Origin: G963669175 sp964648415
GTDB taxonomy: Bacteria; Electryoneota; Electryoneia; Electryoneales; Electryoneaceae
Assembly (NCBI GenBank): GCA_964648415.1
Contig: CAZYOC010000094.1
Location: 1-15,537 of the forward strand
Direction: 5' to 3'
DNA: 15,537 bases
Shown: one piece after another, positions 1-7,618 of the stretch
Position numbering within the stretch: the first letter of the stretch is position 1
Layout: every line of letters starts with the position of its first letter
Translations under genes and position numbers: made by a program
Notes under the pieces: model-generated
What the model saw: the letters and a program-made list of their open reading frames with translations, nothing else
Told to the model about the DNA's origin: nothing
Databases searched by the model: none

Positions 1-108
1 GGATTCCAGCCTTCGCTGGAATGAGATCGGTTCCTATTGTGCAACAGTCCGTATAGCAATTCTCGAAAGAAATGTCCCCTGATGTCATTCCTGCGAAAGC
101 AGGAATCC
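1..108. repeat. MITE/REP-like element with palindromic ends
   Basis: Both ends are related palindromes. The left end holds ATTCCAGC-CTTC-GCTGGAAT-type hairpin bases (about 3-22) and the right end holds ATTCCTGC-GAAA-GCAGGAAT (87-106). Read inwards, both ends start GGATTCC(A/T)GC(C/T)TTCGC(T/A)GGAATGA, so the unit has terminal inverted repeats of about 24 bp around a 60-bp core with no ORF. This layout matches small non-autonomous palindromic repeats of the Correia/NEMIS/REP type (known class); membership of a named family is not claimed. The first 55 bp recur inverted at 15381-15435. Because the element begins at base 1, the true left edge may lie outside the window. Confidence 0.7.
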
Positions 109-179
109 AGAAAATCGAAATACTGGAGAATGCAATATGGCCTAACCTGATAATCTCGTCAAAAATGTTTGCATGTTTT

Positions 180-214
180 ATTAATTCTTAATTCTTAATT
201 CTTAATTCTTAATT
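180..214. repeat. 7-bp tandem repeat, TTAATTC x about 5
   Basis: Four perfect copies of TTAATTC (181-208) are followed by a partial fifth (TTAATTA). It is a simple AT-rich array in the untranslated region 77 nt ahead of tssE. It has no spacers and is not CRISPR. A degenerate version of the same word (CCAATTCCTAATTTAAT) occurs near 787-803 ahead of tssF. Confidence 0.85.
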
Positions 215-224
215 ACAGAAGAGT

Positions 225-275
225 TCATCCTTGATATCCTGACCATCCTAATCATCCTGTTACGGATTCTTGAGA
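225..275 (+). repeat. duplicated leader, copy 1 (upstream of tssE)
   Basis: This 51-nt stretch aligns without gaps to 807-857, upstream of tssF, with 42 of 51 bases identical by manual alignment. The shared core includes TCATCCTGTTA and CTTGAGA. Each copy ends about 16-18 nt before the GTG start of its gene and runs into a GGAGGAG ribosome-binding site. It could be a duplicated regulatory leader or a dispersed intergenic repeat that landed twice. Confidence 0.75.
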
Positions 276-290
276 ACACGTGGAGGAGCG

Positions 291-707
291 GTGCCCGAAG
301 AACGACTGTTGGAGCGAATCCATCACCTGGCGCATAACCCGGACCTGCGGAGCCGACGGGATACTCAGCTCGAGGTGCGTTCCATCATCAGCCACCTCCG
401 CCGCCTGCTGAACACTCGCCAGGGCAGCGTGGAGATTGCGGATGACTACGGGATTCCCGACTTTACCGCCATGGCCGGCGACAACTACGCCGATGCGGTC
501 GACGAGATGGAGCGCAGCATCAAACGCACCATCAACAAGTATGAGAAGCGCCTCCAGGATGTCAAAATCATCATTGACCAGGACAACAGCGATGTCTTCT
601 CCATCCGTTTCAAACTGGAAGCATTCATGATTGGTGAAGATAAGATCCCGGTGATCTTCAATACGGTATTCCGGAGTGATGGAAAAATCAACATCAATAG
701 TGAGTAG
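291..707 (+). CDS. tssE: T6SS baseplate protein TssE (gp25-like)
   Basis: The product is a baseplate wedge subunit of the type VI secretion system, the homologue of phage T4 gp25/GPW, acting at the cytoplasmic face of the inner membrane where the sheath is nucleated. At 138 aa it has normal family length. The N-terminal half carries the arginine-rich helix leading to LRRLLNTRQGS, matching the usual RDLxxLLNT signature, and the middle has YGIPDF, the usual (Y)G(I/L)PD turn. The C-terminal part forms the expected strand region (FSIRFKLEAFM). I chose GTG 291 because GGAGGAG (282-288) precedes it; an upstream TTG at 270 is in frame but would put this ribosome site inside the gene. It is the first gene of a tssE-F-G-H order. 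A 168-nt spacer separates it from tssF, wider than is usual for this pair. Confidence 0.93.
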   Translation: MPEERLLERIHHLAHNPDLRSRRDTQLEVRSIISHLRRLLNTRQGSVEIADDYGIPDFTAMAGDNYADAVDEMERSIKRTINKYEKRLQDVKIIIDQDNSDVFSIRFKLEAFMIGEDKIPVIFNTVFRSDGKININSE

Positions 708-744
708 TGAAAAAAGTAAAGAAAGTGAAAAAAGTGAAAAAAGA
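706..744. repeat. A-rich imperfect tandem repeat (AGTGAAAAAA)
   Basis: Beginning at the tssE stop codon, AGTGAAAAAA-like units repeat about four times with a shortened GTAAAGAAA unit between them. It lies in the tssE-tssF spacer. It carries no coding signal and no hairpin that I can see; it may be replication slippage or an A-rich unstructured 3' tail. Confidence 0.7.
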
Positions 745-806
745 ATTAGTGAAAACAACTATAGTGCAACTTCTAACTCCTGATTTCCAATTCCTAATTT
801 AATCTG

Positions 807-857
807 TTATCCTTAATATCTTAAACATCCTATTCATCCTGTTAAAGATGCTTGAGA
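807..857 (+). repeat. duplicated leader, copy 2 (upstream of tssF)
   Basis: This is the second copy of the 51-nt leader at 225-275 (42/51 identical, ungapped). It is followed by the same arrangement of GGAGGAG (866-872) and a GTG start. The copy inside the tssE-tssF spacer suggests that tssF could have its own promoter or leader instead of depending only on read-through from tssE. Confidence 0.75.
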
Positions 858-875
858 GTCCAAGCGGAGGAGTGA

Positions 876-2612
876 GTGTCCAAAAAATTCTACCTGGAAC
901 AGTTGGCCAACCTGCGGGACCTGGGGCATGAGTTCTCCAAGGTCCATCCCGCCATCGCGCCGATGCTCAGCGAGTCCTCCACCGACCCGGATGTGGAGCG
1001 GCTGCTGGAAGGCGTGGCGTTTCTCAACGGCCTCATTCAGGAGAAGCTGGACGACGAGTTTCCGGAGATCGTCCACGGCCTCATGGACGTCATCTTCCCA
1101 CAGTACCTTCGCCCTATCCCCTGCCTGTCGCTGGTGGTGCTCGACCCGAAGCCGAACATGATGGAGACCATCACCGTCCCGGCGGGAACATCCATCAACT
1201 CGAAACCGGTCAACGATGACGTGTGCCCGTTTCGCACCTGTTTCGACACGGAAGTACATCCGCTTAAATTGAAGAACGCCTGGTCGGAGGACCTGGCGGT
1301 GCATGGCAGCCGGATCCATCTGGAATGCCGGCTCACCGGCCCAAGCCTGAGCCAGTGGGAACCGAACGCGCTCCGTTTCTACGCCGGCGAAGACTTCAGC
1401 CAGGGCGCGCAGCTCTTCTTCCTGCTGCGCAAGTATTTGAAGCGGATCGTGCTGAAGACGAAAGACGATGACGGCCGCGAAGTTTCCCTGCATCCCTCAA
1501 AACTGCGTTACGCGGGGTTCGATCTGGCGAACAGCCTGCTGCCTTTCCCCACGCAGACCTTCGGCGGTTTTCGTCTGTTACAGGAATATTTCGTGTTTCC
1601 CGAAAAATATCTCTTCTATGACCTGACCGGTTTCGAGGAGTGGACCGACCGGGGCGAGGGCAGCGAATTCGAGATCATCTTCGAGTTGGCGCAGCACAGG
1701 TTCTCGTTGCCGCGCATCAGCACACGTCAGTTCTTTTTCTTCGCCACCCCGGTGGTCAACCTGTTCAAGTACGAGTCCGACCCGATCACCCTGGACCATC
1801 GCCGTGAGATGCTGCAAATCCGGCCTTCGCAAACCGGACGCGACCATTTCCAGGTCTACAGCGTTGAGAAGGTGGTCGGCTACGAAGCGGGCAGTGTGAA
1901 ACGCCATGATTATGTCCCGCTGGAAGGCTTCTCACGTGAGAAGGGCAAGCAGTCCGCCTACAGCCTGGTGCGACGACGGTCGCCCATTGACGATCTGCCG
2001 GAGACCTTCCTGACCCTTTCCTATGCCGACGACCTGGAAACTCCGGTGGACCAGACGCTGACGTTGACGTTGACCTGCACCAACGGCAGCCTGCCGGAAC
2101 GTCTGCGCCAGGGCGACATCAGCCGGCAGACGGCTGACCTGTCGGAACTGGTGTCGCCGAACAATGTGATGACGCCGACTTCGGCGATTCATCCTCCTCT
2201 GGGCGAGCAAACGTTGTGGCGTTTCCTGTCGCATTTGTCGTTGAACTTCCTGGAGCTGGCAGACGTGGAGAACATGAAGGCGCTGCTCAGCTTGTATACC
2301 TACCCGGAGGGCCGCGACCGGACACGCATCGCCGCCAATCAGAAACGCATCGAGGGCATCCGGAGCATCCGGGTGACGCCTGTGGACCGGATGCTGCATG
2401 GCGCCATCCTGCGGGGCCGCAAGGTCGAGATGACCGCCAGTCTGGATAATTTCGCCAACATCGGCGACCTCTACCTGTTCACTTCGGTGATTGACCTGTT
2501 CCTGGGGACGTACAGCAACATGAACTCATTCGTGGTGTTTGAACTGTTGGAAACCGTATCGGGAGACCGCTATACATGGCCGGCGCGACTGGGCGACAAA
2601 CTACTGAGCTGA
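876..2612 (+). CDS. tssF: T6SS baseplate protein TssF
   Basis: TssF is the largest wedge protein of the T6SS baseplate; with TssG it forms the TssK-binding triangle and recruits TssE and VgrG. The 578-aa length is at the short end of the family. The N-terminus is diagnostic: FYLEQLANLRDLGHEF, then DPDVERLLEGVAFLN, then KLDDEFPEIVHGLMD and PQYLRPIP, all in the usual order within the first about 90 residues. The C-terminus ends with the usual WPARLGDK-type segment. GTG 876 is chosen because GGAGGAG lies at 866-872 with 3-5 nt spacing. It overlaps tssG by 37 nt in another frame, the usual tight tssF-tssG coupling. No frameshift or internal stop is seen. Confidence 0.96.
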   Translation: MSKKFYLEQLANLRDLGHEFSKVHPAIAPMLSESSTDPDVERLLEGVAFLNGLIQEKLDDEFPEIVHGLMDVIFPQYLRPIPCLSLVVLDPKPNMMETITVPAGTSINSKPVNDDVCPFRTCFDTEVHPLKLKNAWSEDLAVHGSRIHLECRLTGPSLSQWEPNALRFYAGEDFSQGAQLFFLLRKYLKRIVLKTKDDDGREVSLHPSKLRYAGFDLANSLLPFPTQTFGGFRLLQEYFVFPEKYLFYDLTGFEEWTDRGEGSEFEIIFELAQHRFSLPRISTRQFFFFATPVVNLFKYESDPITLDHRREMLQIRPSQTGRDHFQVYSVEKVVGYEAGSVKRHDYVPLEGFSREKGKQSAYSLVRRRSPIDDLPETFLTLSYADDLETPVDQTLTLTLTCTNGSLPERLRQGDISRQTADLSELVSPNNVMTPTSAIHPPLGEQTLWRFLSHLSLNFLELADVENMKALLSLYTYPEGRDRTRIAANQKRIEGIRSIRVTPVDRMLHGAILRGRKVEMTASLDNFANIGDLYLFTSVIDLFLGTYSNMNSFVVFELLETVSGDRYTWPARLGDKLLS

Positions 2613-3589
2613 GCCGACGGCTGCTGGGAAAAGGCTCGAAGCATACCTTTATCCAGGGAGTCCGTCTGCTCCGTCTCCTCTTGCGGCGAGCCTCCGGCAA
2701 ACATCTGTCGCGAAACCAGTTGTATCAATTCATGCGTGTCCGGCCAGACCTGACACTGGGCTATCCGCGTGAGGACATCAAGGCCGTCGAAGCCGACCCG
2801 TTCAACGATGAACGATTCCTGCTGACGGTCACCTTCCTCGGGCTATACGGCTCCTCCTCCCCGTTGCCGACATTCTATACCGAGGATCTTCTCACCGAAC
2901 AGTCCGACGGTGAATCGGTCGCACGTGATTTCATCGACATCGTCAACGCCTCACTGTATCCGCTGTTCTACCGGAGCTGGAGCAAGCACCGGCTGCTGTT
3001 CAACGTGGATGAAGAGGTGGACCCGTCCCTGATCGAGAAGCTGCATTGCCTGCTGGGGCTCGGCGATCAAAGCTTTCGATCCAAGGTGGACGATTCCTTC
3101 GGCCTGCTGCGGTACATTGGCTTGACCACACAGTCCACCCGTTCCGCGGAAGGGCTGCGCGCGCTGCTGGCGGACAACCTCGACGAGCCCAGCTTCGAGA
3201 TCGAGCAGTGCATTGCCCGGATGGCGCAAATCCCTGTGGACCAACGGTGTTACGTGGGCGTGAGCGGCTGTACCCTGGGCGAGAACGCATACCTCGGCAG
3301 CGAAGTATCGGACCGCAACGGCAAGTTCCGGGTCCGCCTGGGGCCGCTGGATCCCGGACCGTTCCACCGTTTCCTGCCGGACCGTACGAAATTCGCGAAG
3401 ATGAAGCAGTTGATCAATTTCTACCTGGATCAGCCGTTGGACTGGGATGTCGCCATCAGGGTGGATTCTCAGTTAGTGATGCCGGCGCGCCTGGGCAAAG
3501 CCGACTGGTCGCAGCTGGGCTGGGATACCTGGCTGTTCTCCTTCGGCGAGGACCCGGAGGTGACCGAAGTGACCTTGAAGCCGAATTAG
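2576..3589 (+). CDS. tssG: T6SS baseplate protein TssG
   Basis: TssG is the baseplate wedge partner of TssF (two TssF to one TssG) and connects to TssK. The 337-aa length is normal. Family features in order are the N-terminal FIQGVRLLRLLLRR segment, VRPDLTLGYPREDI, LTVTFLGLYGSSSPLP, YTEDLL, RDFIDIVNASLYPLFYRSW, and a C-terminal half with LDQPLDWDV and LGWDTWL. ATG 2576 lies inside the end of tssF and is preceded by GGGAG (2561-2565) with 10-nt spacing, supporting translational coupling. A 186-nt spacer follows before tssH. Confidence 0.95.
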   Translation: MAGATGRQTTELSRRLLGKGSKHTFIQGVRLLRLLLRRASGKHLSRNQLYQFMRVRPDLTLGYPREDIKAVEADPFNDERFLLTVTFLGLYGSSSPLPTFYTEDLLTEQSDGESVARDFIDIVNASLYPLFYRSWSKHRLLFNVDEEVDPSLIEKLHCLLGLGDQSFRSKVDDSFGLLRYIGLTTQSTRSAEGLRALLADNLDEPSFEIEQCIARMAQIPVDQRCYVGVSGCTLGENAYLGSEVSDRNGKFRVRLGPLDPGPFHRFLPDRTKFAKMKQLINFYLDQPLDWDVAIRVDSQLVMPARLGKADWSQLGWDTWLFSFGEDPEVTEVTLKPN

Positions 3590-3611
3590 GATGAACTGAC
3601 CGATCGGATGG

Positions 3612-3627
3612 AATATGCCCCGGGCAG
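3612..3627 (+). promoter_or_regulatory. candidate operator, left half of inverted pair
   Basis: AATATGCCCCGGGCAG matches the reverse complement of 3706-3721 at 15 of 16 positions. Its GC-rich core TGCCCcGGGCA is itself nearly palindromic, so each site could bind a dimer. The pair brackets 78 nt of less GC-rich spacer upstream of tssH. I propose an operator pair or a long-range hairpin; no cognate regulator is visible in the window. Confidence 0.45.
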
Positions 3628-3705
3628 CTTGATGTGAGATTATCGGGAACTACATACATGCTGCAATGAACGAATCGCCTCTTTTCTTAGAATACGTTCT
3701 GGTCA

Positions 3706-3721
3706 CTGCCCGGGGCAAATT
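3706..3721 (-). promoter_or_regulatory. candidate operator, right half of inverted pair
   Basis: CTGCCCGGGGCAAATT is the inverted partner of 3612-3627. It ends 54 nt before the tssH ATG, inside its probable 5' region, which suits control of tssH separately from tssEFG. A transcript-level hairpin between the two arms, with a 78-nt loop, is the alternative reading. Confidence 0.45.
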
Positions 3722-3775
3722 GCACTTTCCACCGGTCGAAAAAACAGAAAACCATACAAACTGTGAGGACACAGG

Positions 3776-6529
3776 ATGATCACCGTAAACACCCGTGAAT
3801 TGCTGCTTCACCTGAACCCGTATTGCACCAACGCCCTGGAGAACGCCGCCGGGCTGTGTGTCTCCCGTACTCACTACGAGATCACGGTGGAGCACATACT
3901 GCTGAAGCTGACCGAAGACCTGCACTCCGACCTGCCGCAGATCTTCCAGCATTTCGAGATCGACACCGGCCGCCTGCAACGTGAGCTGGAGGCCGATCTT
4001 GACGGCAACCGCAGCGGCAATTCCGGCAAGCCGACCTTCTCCCCCATGCTGCTCGAACTGTTCCAGGACGCCTGGATGGTATCCTCCATCGACCTGGGCG
4101 ACACCAGGATCCGGTCCGGCGCGATCCTGCTGGCCTACCTCGCGCGACCCACATATTACGGCTCCAGCGCGGACTACCTGAAGATGGTCAAGAAGATCAA
4201 CCGGGAGACACTGATCAACACCTTCTCGACCATGATCAAGAATTCCAATGAGAACAAAACGATGGTCAAGAAGGCGGACATCTCCGGTGCGGTCGGCGGC
4301 GGCAAAGGCGAGGGAAAAGCAGGCGCGGCCGGCGGCTTCATCGACCGCTTCTGCTCCGATTTTACGCAGAAGGCGCGCGACGGCGGCATTGACCCCATCT
4401 TCGGCCGCGACAAGGAGATCCGGCAGATCCTGGACATCCTGGCGCGCCGGAGGAAGAACAACCCGATCTGCGTGGGCGAGCCGGGCGTGGGCAAATCCGC
4501 CGTGGTCGAGGGCCTGGCGCTGGAGATCGTGCAGGGCGAGGTGCCGGACTTCCTGAAAAACGTCCGCCTGCTGGGACTGGACATGGGCCTGCTGGAGGCC
4601 GGTGCGGGCATGAAAGGCGAGTTCGAGAACCGGCTGAAGGGTGTGATCAACGAGATCAAGGAGTCGGAAACCCCGATCATCCTGTTCATCGACGAAGCCC
4701 ACACGTTGATCGGCGCGGGCGGCTCAGCAGGCACAAGCGACGCCGCCAACCTGCTTAAGCCGGCGCTGGCGCGAGGCGAGCTCCGAACAATCGCCGCCAC
4801 CACCTGGAAAGAGTACAAGAAATACTTCGAGAAGGACCCGGCCCTGGAACGCCGTTTCCAACTGGTCAAGCTCGCCGAGCCGAGCGTGGACGATTCCATC
4901 CTGATCCTGCGCGGCATCAAGGCCAGCTACGAGAAAGCGCACAACATCATCGTGCGGGACGACGCCATCGAGGTGGCCGCCGAGTACGCCGACCGGTACA
5001 TCACCGGCCGTTTCCTGCCGGACAAGGCCATCGACCTGCTGGACACCGCCTGCGCACGGGTGAAGCTGAACCTCGCCACCAAGCCCGCCGAGCTCGAGGA
5101 CAAGGAACATAAAGTGCAGGCGCTGGAACGCGAAAAAGACGCGCTGGATCGTGACAAGACCAACGGCCAGGCCATTGACGACGAAAAGTACCAGGGCATC
5201 CTCGACCAGATCGAGAAGCTGAACGAGGAGGCCGCCGTCATCCGGGAACGCTGGCAGAAAGAAAAAGAAGCGGCCTGGAAGGTGGTGAAGCTGCGCGAGC
5301 AGATCCATGAGAAGAACAAGCTGGCGCTGGCAGCAAAGGAGTCGACAGATGATGGCGAGGTCGAGGAGGCCAAAGACGAGCCGGCCGCCGAGACCACCGA
5401 AGCCAAAGCCGACGATACCGCGCCGGAAAAGTCTCTCGAGGAGTTATTCAAGGATCTCGAGGACGCCGACAAGGAGCTGGCGGAGATCCAGGGCGAGGAC
5501 GCCATGATCCAGATCGAGGTCACGCCGGACGTGGTCGGCAAGGTGGTCGCCGACTGGACCGGCATCCCCATGGGCAAGGTCAAGCGTGACGAAGCGGCGA
5601 CGGTGGTCAACCTGGCCGACCGCTTGCAGGAACGGGTCAAGGGGCAGAACCCCGCGCTGGCCGCCATGGCCGAGGTGATCAAGTCCGCCAAGGCCGGCAT
5701 CAAGAACCCGGACCAGCCGATTGGCGTGTTCCTTCTGGTAGGGCCGTCGGGCGTCGGCAAGACCGAAACCGGGCTGGCGCTGGCGGACCTGCTGTTCGGC
5801 AGCGAGAAGAACAGTGTCACCATCAACATGAGCGAGTTCCAGGAGAGCCACACCGTCAGCCGCCTGATCGGATCGCCTCCGGGCTACGTGGGCTACGGCG
5901 AGGGCGGCATGCTCAGCGAGGCCGTGCGCCAGAAACCGTACAGCGTGGTGCTCCTCGACGAAGCGGAGAAAGCTCACATTGACGTGATGAACCTGTTCTA
6001 CCAGGTATTCGACAAGGGCATGCTGACCGACGGCGAGGGCAAGGAGATCAACTTCAAGAACACCATCATGATCCTGACCAGCAACCTTGCCAGTGATGTG
6101 ATCTCGGAGATGACATCGGACGATGACGAGAAGCCGGACGTTGACACGGTTACTTCCGCAATCCGCCCCATGCTGTCCAAGCACTTCAAGCCCGCCTTGC
6201 TGGCGCGAATGACGGTCATCCCTTACTTCAACCTCGACAAGGATGCGATGAAGCTGATCGTCGAGCTGAAGATGAAGAAGGTCGTGCGGACGTTGCAGGA
6301 AAACAACAAGATGACGCTGACTTACTCGGACGAGGTGATCGACGCTATCGCGGCGCGCTGCACCGAGGTGGAGACCGGCGCACGCAACATCGAGTACATC
6401 CTCAACGGTAACGTGCTGCCGCAACTGTCGCAGCAGATCCTGACCCACATGACCACCGGCGACATGCCCGGCGCAGTGGAGCTGAGTGTGGCGGAGGATG
6501 GGAGCTTTGAGTTCGAGTTCAGTGAGTAG
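3776..6529 (+). CDS. tssH: T6SS AAA+ ATPase TssH/ClpV
   Basis: ClpV is a hexameric Hsp100-family unfoldase that disassembles the contracted TssB/TssC sheath in the cytoplasm for reuse. The 917-aa protein has an N-domain (about 1-160), AAA1 with Walker A GEPGVGKS (234-241) and Walker B FIDEAH (D306, E307) plus the ALERRF arginine-finger segment, a coiled-coil middle domain, and AAA2 with Walker A GPSGVGKT (656-663) and Walker B LLDEAEKAH (D728, E729), followed by SPPGYVGYGEGG. The tssEFG context and VVADWTGIPMGKV favour ClpV over ClpB. Unusual is an acidic, alanine-rich linker of about 32 residues (521-552) just before the second ATPase. ATG 3776 has GAGG at 3765-3768. It is probably transcribed from its own spacer region. 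Confidence 0.95.
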   Translation: MITVNTRELLLHLNPYCTNALENAAGLCVSRTHYEITVEHILLKLTEDLHSDLPQIFQHFEIDTGRLQRELEADLDGNRSGNSGKPTFSPMLLELFQDAWMVSSIDLGDTRIRSGAILLAYLARPTYYGSSADYLKMVKKINRETLINTFSTMIKNSNENKTMVKKADISGAVGGGKGEGKAGAAGGFIDRFCSDFTQKARDGGIDPIFGRDKEIRQILDILARRRKNNPICVGEPGVGKSAVVEGLALEIVQGEVPDFLKNVRLLGLDMGLLEAGAGMKGEFENRLKGVINEIKESETPIILFIDEAHTLIGAGGSAGTSDAANLLKPALARGELRTIAATTWKEYKKYFEKDPALERRFQLVKLAEPSVDDSILILRGIKASYEKAHNIIVRDDAIEVAAEYADRYITGRFLPDKAIDLLDTACARVKLNLATKPAELEDKEHKVQALEREKDALDRDKTNGQAIDDEKYQGILDQIEKLNEEAAVIRERWQKEKEAAWKVVKLREQIHEKNKLALAAKESTDDGEVEEAKDEPAAETTEAKADDTAPEKSLEELFKDLEDADKELAEIQGEDAMIQIEVTPDVVGKVVADWTGIPMGKVKRDEAATVVNLADRLQERVKGQNPALAAMAEVIKSAKAGIKNPDQPIGVFLLVGPSGVGKTETGLALADLLFGSEKNSVTINMSEFQESHTVSRLIGSPPGYVGYGEGGMLSEAVRQKPYSVVLLDEAEKAHIDVMNLFYQVFDKGMLTDGEGKEINFKNTIMILTSNLASDVISEMTSDDDEKPDVDTVTSAIRPMLSKHFKPALLARMTVIPYFNLDKDAMKLIVELKMKKVVRTLQENNKMTLTYSDEVIDAIAARCTEVETGARNIEYILNGNVLPQLSQQILTHMTTGDMPGAVELSVAEDGSFEFEFSE

Positions 6530-6587
6530 GCGAGAGCTGAAGTAGTAACATAGAAAAGAGAAGACACCAAGGCCATCAATCGTAAAG

Positions 6588-7199
6588 CTAGACGCTAGTT
6601 ATTGGTCGATTCGGTCTTACTAAAAAACCGTGACACTGCTTGAATTTGAATCCACTATTGCAAGGACAGGGGTCGTTTCTACCAACCTGAGGAACACTTT
6701 CTACTGAAGCGATATCCCCATAAACCATGGGTGTGCGGCCAAAATCAATATGGAGATTTGATGGGGTCATATAGCATAGAACTGGATGCATACGTCCAAA
6801 CGTAAACGAAAAGTCGCCGTATCCAATAATATCCATGCCTATCAACATCTGTCCCTCACCAGCCATCTCATCACAAACTGTCGCTCTAAGTAATGGAAAT
6901 ACAAGATTGTTTGGCAAGGCGACAGCAACGTAGCAAACAATAGCATCTTTCGTACCGCCAGCTGTGTGAACCTGTTCACGTCCTTCTTCATTTAGACCAA
7001 GCTGTTCAAACAGAGAAGGTGTGATAACGGTACTGGTTGCACCAGTATCCCAGATCGCCCGTACTTTCTGAAACGAAAAATCCGAATCCTCGGGGGATTC
7101 GGATAGTGATGCTGGGGACAACCATGCGTCAGTAATGATCTCACGTACTGGGTTTGGGTAACGCTCAGTAAATCCTTTAAACTGATGTGGTAAATTCAT
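6588..7199 (-). CDS. retropepsin-like aspartic protease with SEC-C motif
   Basis: The 203-aa protein joins two recognisable parts. The first is a single-lobe retropepsin-like domain with the catalytic motif WDTGATS (D51-T52-G53-A54) and the later flap/core motif MLIGMD (118-123); such single domains act as dimers (family knowledge). The second is a C-terminal SEC-C zinc motif, GRNDPCPCNSG...KQCH, with ligands C178, C180, C189 and H190, as at the SecA C-terminus. There is no signal peptide or membrane segment, so it should be cytoplasmic. ATG 7199 has GGAGAGG just upstream. It lies 26 nt after the 82-aa gene on the same strand, converges on tssH, and is visibly lower in GC (about 47% in a sampled line against about 65% in tssH). 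The substrate is unknown. Confidence 0.85.
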   Translation of the reverse strand: MNLPHQFKGFTERYPNPVREIITDAWLSPASLSESPEDSDFSFQKVRAIWDTGATSTVITPSLFEQLGLNEEGREQVHTAGGTKDAIVCYVAVALPNNLVFPLLRATVCDEMAGEGQMLIGMDIIGYGDFSFTFGRMHPVLCYMTPSNLHIDFGRTPMVYGDIASVESVPQVGRNDPCPCNSGFKFKQCHGFLVRPNRPITSV

Positions 7200-7225
7200 T
7201 ATCCTCTCCGCAAAATATGAGATGG

Positions 7226-7474
7226 CTATGAGGTAAAACTTACCCTTGTGTGAAATGTCTGTGTGTAGCTATCCTTGCCAGGTTTCACCAACTGTATCAT
7301 GTAACTTCCAGGCTGGTGATGTTTTCGTGCATAACGCAACGCTTCCAATTCTGAATCGAAAACACCTTCTACCGCCTCACCCTTCAGAACAATAAACTGG
7401 CCGTTGTACTTTGCAACCAATTCTTCTTGATGAGCGATATAGTATTGAAGCTCACGCCGTAGTGATGTACTCAT
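7226..7474 (-). CDS. small hypothetical protein (DUF5678-like)
   Basis: This 82-aa protein has an N-terminal charged helix (ELQYYIAHQEELVAKY), a compact core reading NGQFIVLKGEAVEGVFDSE, then an EALRYARKH helix and a strand ending YMIQLV. The GxFIVxKGxxVxGxFDSxxEAL pattern resembles small DUF5678-type proteins, from memory only. The start is secure: AAAGGAGG ends 5-6 nt before ATG 7474. It precedes the protease gene by 26 nt on the same strand, suggesting an operon in which it might be partner, adaptor or inhibitor of the protease. No catalytic residues are evident and no function is claimed. Confidence 0.75.
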   Translation of the reverse strand: MSTSLRRELQYYIAHQEELVAKYNGQFIVLKGEAVEGVFDSELEALRYARKHHQPGSYMIQLVKPGKDSYTQTFHTRVSFTS

Positions 7475-7489
7475 ACTTTCCTCCTTTCG

Positions 7490-7618
7490 TTATGGAAAAT
7501 ACGCTTGCAATTTTTCGATACGCAATACGTTTGCTCCATTTTTCACAACTCTTAGCATTGCGGTCCAATAAGCTACTTCTATTACACGATGCAAGTCAGG
7601 CATCGGTTCCACGTCCAT
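7490..7618 (-). CDS. possible 42-aa small ORF at head of protease operon
   Basis: A short frame with ATG 7618 and TAA at 7490-7492 lies between the mscS stop (7626-7628) and the 82-aa gene, all on the minus strand. Its stop is 15 nt before the next ATG, and the strong ribosome site of that gene lies between them. The peptide (MDVEPMPDLHRVIEVAYW...) looks like ordinary protein, with an amphipathic helix and no low-complexity bias, and its base composition matches the cassette and not mscS. Its own ribosome site is weak (TTGAAG). It might instead be the remnant of a longer gene whose 5' part was lost at the junction with mscS. Confidence 0.4.
   Translation of the reverse strand: MDVEPMPDLHRVIEVAYWTAMLRVVKNGANVLRIEKLQAYFP

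Noticed and set aside
180..214. Tandem TTAATTC array considered as a CRISPR
   Set aside because: The units are 7 bp and contiguous, with no spacers or cas genes.
3650..4702. Minus-strand open frame of 350 codons across the tssG-tssH spacer and the start of tssH
   Set aside because: It is mostly antisense to the ClpV N-domain and first ATPase domain and has no recognisable motif.
5444..6448. Long open frame of 334 codons on the minus strand inside tssH
   Set aside because: It is antisense to the conserved second ATPase domain; its His/Val/Leu/Arg-rich translation is typical of a shadow frame in high-GC DNA and it shows no domain or ribosome site.
3776..6529. ClpB disaggregase instead of ClpV
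   Set aside because: It directly follows tssE-F-G, and the N-domain and the segment before the second ATPase domain read as ClpV-type.
6535..6600. Possible terminator between convergent tssH and the protease gene
   Set aside because: Only a short GCTAG-ACG-CTAG inverted repeat without a T-tract is visible, too weak to call.
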